Assembly: GCA_903930395.1 (NCBI GenBank)
Contig: CAIYYE010000572.1
Location: 1-7,043, forward strand
Direction: 5' to 3'
Source: an uncultured beta proteobacterium
GTDB lineage: Bacteria > Pseudomonadota > Gammaproteobacteria > Burkholderiales > Rhodocyclaceae
DNA length: 7,043 bases
In this document: in pieces, positions 1 through 6,000 of the stretch
How positions within the stretch are numbered: position 1 is the stretch's first letter
Layout of the letters: every line of letters starts with the position of its first letter
Notes under the pieces: model-generated
What the model was told of the DNA's origin: nothing
The model's database searches: none
The model's input: the letters and a program-made list of their open reading frames with translations, nothing else
Position numbers and translations under genes: made by a program

Positions 1-3000
1 ATTCTAGCGAACAGCCTGAGCATCACGGCGGCTGCACTCAGCAATGCCGGCGCCGTTCAAGCAAGCGCTGGTGCCATCGTTACTGGCAGCACCTTCACCA
101 ACAGTGGCGTTTCTGCGCGGTTTTTGCTGTCGACCGTCGCCGGGGGGGATGGCAGTCTGAACTTCAGCGGTGCCGTCGACAATCAAGGCACCTTGCAGTC
201 AGCTGGTGCATTGAGCCTGACCAGTGGTGGCACGTTCACCAATAGCGGCAACTTGTTCGCCCTGCATGCAGCCCAGGGCGGCAGCGATGAGGCACTCACC
301 GTCACGGCGCTGCGCATTGACAATAGCGGCATTATCGATGGCGGTGGGGCGCTGACACTGGCCGGTAGTGACACTGTCGGTAACAGCATCAATAATTCGG
401 GCAGCATACAGGGCGGTGGCGCCACCTTGTTCAGCGTTGGCAACCAGATGACCAATAGCAGCACGGGTCGGATTATCGGCGATTCTGCCATCACGGTTAC
501 TTCGGCAGGGTCTGCTTTCTCGCTCGACAATACCGGCCTGATCCAGGCCACCGGCCGTCTCGTACTTGGCCAGTCAGGCCATCTGCTCAGTCTCGCCAAC
601 GCTGGCACTATCCTGACCGCCGCTGATCTCGATCTATCGGGCGGCAGCGTGCTCAACAGCGGAGAGGTCCAGGCAGCCACCGGCGCCTCCGTCACTGGCA
701 GCACCTTCACCAATAGTGGCGTGTCTGCGCGGTTTTTGCTGTCGACCGTCGCGGGCAGTGATGGCAATCTGAACTTCAGCGGTGCCGTCGACAATCAAGG
801 CACCCTGCAATCAGCAGGCGGATTAAGTGTTGCCAGCAGCAGCACATTGAACAACAGCGGCACGATCAAGGCATCAGGCAGCAATGACACACTGGCCCTA
901 AGCGCTACAACGCTGACCAACACGGGCAATATCGACGGCGGCGGCCTTCTCAACCTGACCGCTACCAGCAACAGTGGCACAACGCTGAGCAACAGCGGCC
1001 AGATTCATAGTGTCGACGACTTGACTATCGTCACCGGCGGCAATGTCTCGAATACCGCTACCGGCAAAATCCTGAGCGACGACCTGCTGAGCGTGACGAC
1101 CGGACAGTCCAGCTTCGCCATAAGCAACGCCGGCCGCATTCAGTCGGGCACTAGCCTGACGCTCGGCAGCGCAGGGCATGTGGTCAACCTGAGCAATACC
1201 AGCAGCGGCGTCGTCTATGCCGGTAGCACGCTGGCACTGAGCGGAGGTGCATTGAGCAATGCCGGTACCGTTCAGGCAACCACCGGCGCAACCATCTCCG
1301 GCAGCACTTTCACCAACAGTGGCGTTTCTGCGCGGTTTTTGCTGTCGACCGTTGCGGGTGATGATGGCAGCCTGAACTTCAGCGGCCCCGTCGACAATCA
1401 AGGAGCGCTGCAATCAGCAGGCGGATTAAATCTTTCCAGCACAAGCACATTGAGCAACAGTGGCACGATCAAGGCATCCGGCAGCAACGATACGCTGGCC
1501 CTGAGTGCTACGTCGCTGAACAACAGCGGCAATATCGACGGCGGCGGCCTTCTCAACCTGACCACCACCAGCAACAGTGGCACAACGCTGAGCAACAGCG
1601 GCCAGATTCATAGTGTCGACGACATGACTATCGTCACCGGCGGCAATGTCTCGAATACCGCAAGCGGAAAAGTCCTGAGCGACGACCTGCTGAGCATGAC
1701 GACCGGACAGTCCAGCTTCGCCCTAAGCAACGCCGGCCGCATTCAGTCGGGCACGAGCCTGACGCTCGGCGGTGCTGCGCATGTTGTCGACCTGAGCAAT
1801 GCAACCAGCGGCATCCTCTTTGGCGGCAGCACGCTGGCACTGAGCGGTGCCAATCTCGACAATCAGGGCAAGATCTACGCAGATACCGGCGCGACAATCA
1901 ACGTTAACAATCTATTGAACGGAAACGCCAGCAACGCCAACGCCCTGATTTTCGGTGCGATGACCATTGGCAGCAGTACGCTCACGGCCAGTGGCGTGCT
2001 CGAAAACTATGGTGCCATCCACTCCAGCGGGAACTTCAGCATGTCCGCCGGAAATATCTTCAACCGCAATACTGGCGGCCTATCTTCGCAGGCCACCCTT
2101 GCGCTCGCAACAACAGGGGGAGGCAACATTGACAATAGCGGCGCCCTCTACGCCGGCACGGCGATGAACCTCGATGCGGCTGGCGGCACCATCATCAATC
2201 GCGCCATTACCGGCACCATCGACAGTGGCGGCACGCTGACCACAAACAGCGCCAACTTCACCAACAACAACACGGTCGTCACCAACGGCAATATCAACAT
2301 CACGACGACCAATGCCTTCGTCAACGAGACGACTCTGGCAAATGGAGTGAGCATTACCAAAAGTCTGGGTGGGCTTGAGAACACGAATAGCTACCGGGAT
2401 GTGGATCGGCTACTCAATGAAGGTGCTGTGTATAGCGACGCATACATTTGGGTTTATGAATGGAATTTTGATCGTCAGGAACAATTGAACGGCATCTCAA
2501 CCAATGACCTGTCGACGATGCCCAAGGCGCAAATCATCGCCAACGGCGTGAATATCAGTTTGAATATCAATTACGGCAGTGGTACTGGCCGGAACTACAT
2601 CGCCGTCATTTCGGCGCCTACGGTCAATATTTCGGGGGCCGGTACGTTCACCAACGAAGACTTGGCGCTCTACAAATACAGCTACAAAACTCAGCTGATC
2701 AGGGTCGAAGATAGCTATGTCTCCGGATGGGGTACGCAATATACCCGTTACGAGTTCTGGGGCAGAGGCAGTAGCAATGCCAATTACTCAAGAATTGTTG
2801 ACGATACTCATAATGAGTGGGGTGAGTATGACCCCGGCAATGGTTGGGCGAATTTCGGACGCGGCGCGAACTACTCCCGAACGTCTGGCGAGGCAGAAGG
2901 TGACCGCATGGCAGCGGTCCGTCATGCTCAGGATTGGGGTTCGGCCATGTCGGGCGCCGTCACGACACAATCATTTGGCGCCGGTATTTTTGCGAGTAAT

Positions 3001-6000
3001 TTCAATTTTTCAGGTGGCACGCTGAATAACGTCGGCTCACCTTGGCCGAACGATCCGGGCAATGCCAAAGCAGGCAGCTCAACGAGCGGGAGTGTCGATG
3101 CGCGTAGCAGTTCCAGCAGCACCGCCACCGGTGCAACGAATGTTGCCGGAAGTTCGGGAACGAACGGTGCAAGTGGCGATGTCGTCCTTGATTCCGGAAG
3201 CGCATCACTGGCGAACAAGGTGGTGATCGTCCCCGGCACAACGCTCAGCTTTGCCGGCATAAATCTGACTCTGCCGAGCAATCCAAACGGCTATTTCGTA
3301 CCTAGCAGGAATCCATCAACCAACTATCTGATTGAAGTAAACCCGCTATTTGCCGTCGGTTCAAACTTCGTCGGCTCAAACTATCTGGCCGAGCGATATG
3401 GTTTCAATCCGGACACGATACAGCGGCGCCTAGGTGACTCGAACTACGAAGCCTATTTGATTCGTCAGCAGTTGATTCAACAAACAGGCAGCAATGTCCT
3501 CAAGGGTTACGGGGATGAGGCGGCACAGATGCAAACGCTGATGGATCAGGCAGTCAATCAGGGCAAGGACCTCGGTCTGGTGTTCGGACAGCCACTCTCC
3601 GCCAGCCAGATTGCTGGATTGAACGAGGATATCGTCTGGATGGAAGAGGTGGTCGTGGCCGGCCAGCGAGTTCTGGCACCTCGCGTCTACCTGGCTCAAT
3701 CGACCCGCGACATGATTATCGGAGGCGCAGTTATCGCAGCCGATAACGTCAGTATCAGTGGCGATGCCTTGAGCAACACCGGCGGCACCATTCAGGGTGG
3801 AGACACTTTGACTGTCGAGGTAAAAGGCGACATTACCAATACCAGCGGCAATATCCAGGGTGGTGACGTCAGCCTGACTTCAACGGAAGGCAGCATCGTC
3901 AACGAAACCATGACAATGGGCGACGGTAACGACACGTCCTACAGCACCACGATCGGAAAGACCGCCGGCATTTCCGCCAGTGGCAATCTGGCCATGGATG
4001 CCAACCAGGACATCACGGTCATTGGTGCCGACGTGTCAGCCGAGGGAGACGCGTCTCTGTCCGCCGGTGGCAATATTCGCTTCGATACCATCGTCGATAA
4101 AACAACGACCAGCAGCGTTAGCGAGGACAGCACGCTCAGCCTGACCGAACTGTCCTCCGGAACAACCTCGACCACGGTCTCGAGCGAAACCAACATCGGG
4201 TCCAACCTGAAGTCGGGTGGCAAGCTGAGCTTGAAGAGCGGTGGCGACACAGTCATTGCCGGCAGTAACGTCGAAGCCGATGGCGGTCTCGATGTTGATG
4301 CTGGTGGCAGTTTCCTGGTTGAAGCCCGTCAGGACAAGGTCACCACGACCAGTACCAGCGAGAAATCAGGTATTGGTGTGGGTGGTGGCCTGGTTGGTAG
4401 CGAAACGACGACCAGCGAGAACTTCAAGGGCACCAACAAAGGTTCGACTATTCAGGTCGGCAAGGCCGAGGACCAAGAAAAACGCGTTGCCCTGCTCACC
4501 GAAATGCAGTCAAAGAACAAGGCGATCGGGGAATCCACCGATAAGCTGATGGCGTTGCAAGCCGAGTTCAAGAAGGCCAAGCCGGGTTCGCCGGAAGCCG
4601 CAGCACTCAAGGAAAAATTCAAGGCCGAATACGCCAGTTACAAGGCCCAAATGGCTGAAGCCAATGATCTGCAGGGGCAACTCGCCGAATTGCCATCTGG
4701 TGACCTGAACATCAAGGCTGGCAAGGAATTTGTCCTGCAGGGCTCGGATCTCAACGTCGCGGGCAATGCCGACATCTTCGCCAAGGACGGCATAAAGATC
4801 CTCGATGGTCTCGATGAAGAGCGCACCAAGACAACAACGACCACGACGAGCTTCATGAAACTCGATGGGGCCGGCACCGAATCGGAAGCCAAGGCCAATA
4901 CCGAGAAGGAAGCCGATGCCAAGGCTTCGGCCAACAAGAACCGCGCTACGGCCTCTGCCTCGGCATCAACTTCGGCAGAGGCTTCGGCGGAAACCTCGTC
5001 CGAGGTAAACGTCAAGCTGGTTGAAACTACCACCACAACCGAAGAGTCCGGCAGCAGAAGCAGTGTTGCCTCGAATCTGAATATTGGCGGCAACCTCAAA
5101 GCCAAGACCGATGGCGTAATGATGCTGCAGGGTTCCAATCTGACTGTGGGTGGCGATGCCGCACTCGATGCCAACTCAATTGAAGTGCTTACCGGCCGCA
5201 ATGAGGAATACAGCACGACATCGACCTCGACGACCTCGGTCGGCTTCTACGAGCAAAGCGAGGCCGGCGCGAGTGCTGGTGCTGATGCCAGCGCCGGGGC
5301 GGATGCCCGAAAACGGAACAGCATCATCGGCACACCGAATACATCGGCAAGCGCCAGTGCTGAAGCCAATTCTTCCGCCGAGGCCAGTGCCGAAAGCACG
5401 CTAACCATGGGTGCCCGGACAGAAAGTTCGAGCGAATCCAGCTACACGCTAACCAACAGCAGTTCGACCATCAAAGTCGGTGGCAACCTGGACATGAAGG
5501 CCAAGGAAAAAGCGACCTTCGTCGGGGCCAACATCGAATCCGGTGGCGACATGAATATCGAAGCAACGACCATCGAAAACCGCGCCGCTCAGGACATCAG
5601 CGTGACGACCTCAAGCAGTTCGCAAACAACTGCCGGGCTGTACTTGGGTGGCGAAGCCAGCGCAGAAGCAAACGCCAATGCCAGTGCAAGCGCCAATGCC
5701 AATAGCGGGATTTTAGGTACAACCGGTGGTGCCGATATTGGCGCCGAGGCCGGTGTCAGCGCCAGTGCCGAGGTCAGTGCCGGTTTGCGGGCCGCAAATG
5801 AATCGGAAAAGAGCGTGGAGGGCTCCGTTACCAACGTAACCAACACCTTCAAGGCAGGAGGCAATTTTAAACGGACCGCTACGGACACCATCCTCGATCA
5901 GGGAACCTCGATCGAAGCGGGTGGGAACATTGAGCAATCAGCCCGCGTCATCAAGGAAGAAGCCATCCACGACACGACCTACAGCAGCACGGACACTCAG

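Larger units (their letters stand above)
1..2340 (+). other. FHA-1-type beta-helical fibre region
   Basis: Residues 1-780 consist almost wholly of short strands of the pattern L-x-N-S-G-x-I-x-(S/A/G)-G-x-x-L-x-L, with regularly spaced Asn/Gly turns. This is the hallmark of the FHA-1 part of TPS exoproteins, which forms the extended shaft projecting from the cell. Only one proline is present (codon at 1387), and there is no Trp or Cys. The first 620 residues fall into three tandem long repeats; the rest is a degenerate continuation. The signal peptide and TPS secretion domain expected at the N-terminus are not in the window, so an unknown length of the fibre lies upstream. Confidence 0.88.

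Noticed and set aside
183..794. Minus-strand open frame of 203 codons
   Set aside because: It is the complement of the repeat-coding strand. Its translation is a Pro/Leu/Val/Ser-rich string that mirrors the Gly/Asn/Ser codons of the real frame. The repeated forward codons simply rarely give stops in this antisense frame.
898..1413. Minus-strand frame with internally repeated sequence, seemingly related to other minus-strand frames at 4-186 and 1426-1611
   Set aside because: The similarity between these frames is just the forward 603-612-base tandem repeat read in reverse, not a family of small genes.
661..1866. Possible CRISPR-like or mobile-element repeat
   Set aside because: The repeated units are about 600 bases, contiguous, in frame and coding. 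There are no short repeats with unique spacers, no terminal inverted repeats and no transposase.
2341..3480. Possible intergenic or separate gene because of changed composition
   Set aside because: Frame 1 stays open across the whole stretch with sensible codons, and family-typical phrases follow on both sides in the same frame. The change marks a domain boundary within one protein.
4241..4549. Plus-strand frame of 102 codons in another reading frame
   Set aside because: It overlaps the main frame fully. Its composition (Arg/Pro/Ser-rich) is typical of a shifted reading of GC-rich coding DNA, and it shows no motif.
4638..5216. Minus-strand open frame of 192 codons, Ser/Ala/Val-rich
   Set aside because: It lies antisense to the helical insertion and Ala/Ser/Glu loop 1. 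Its low complexity follows from the forward gcc, agc and gaa codons, and it resembles no protein family.
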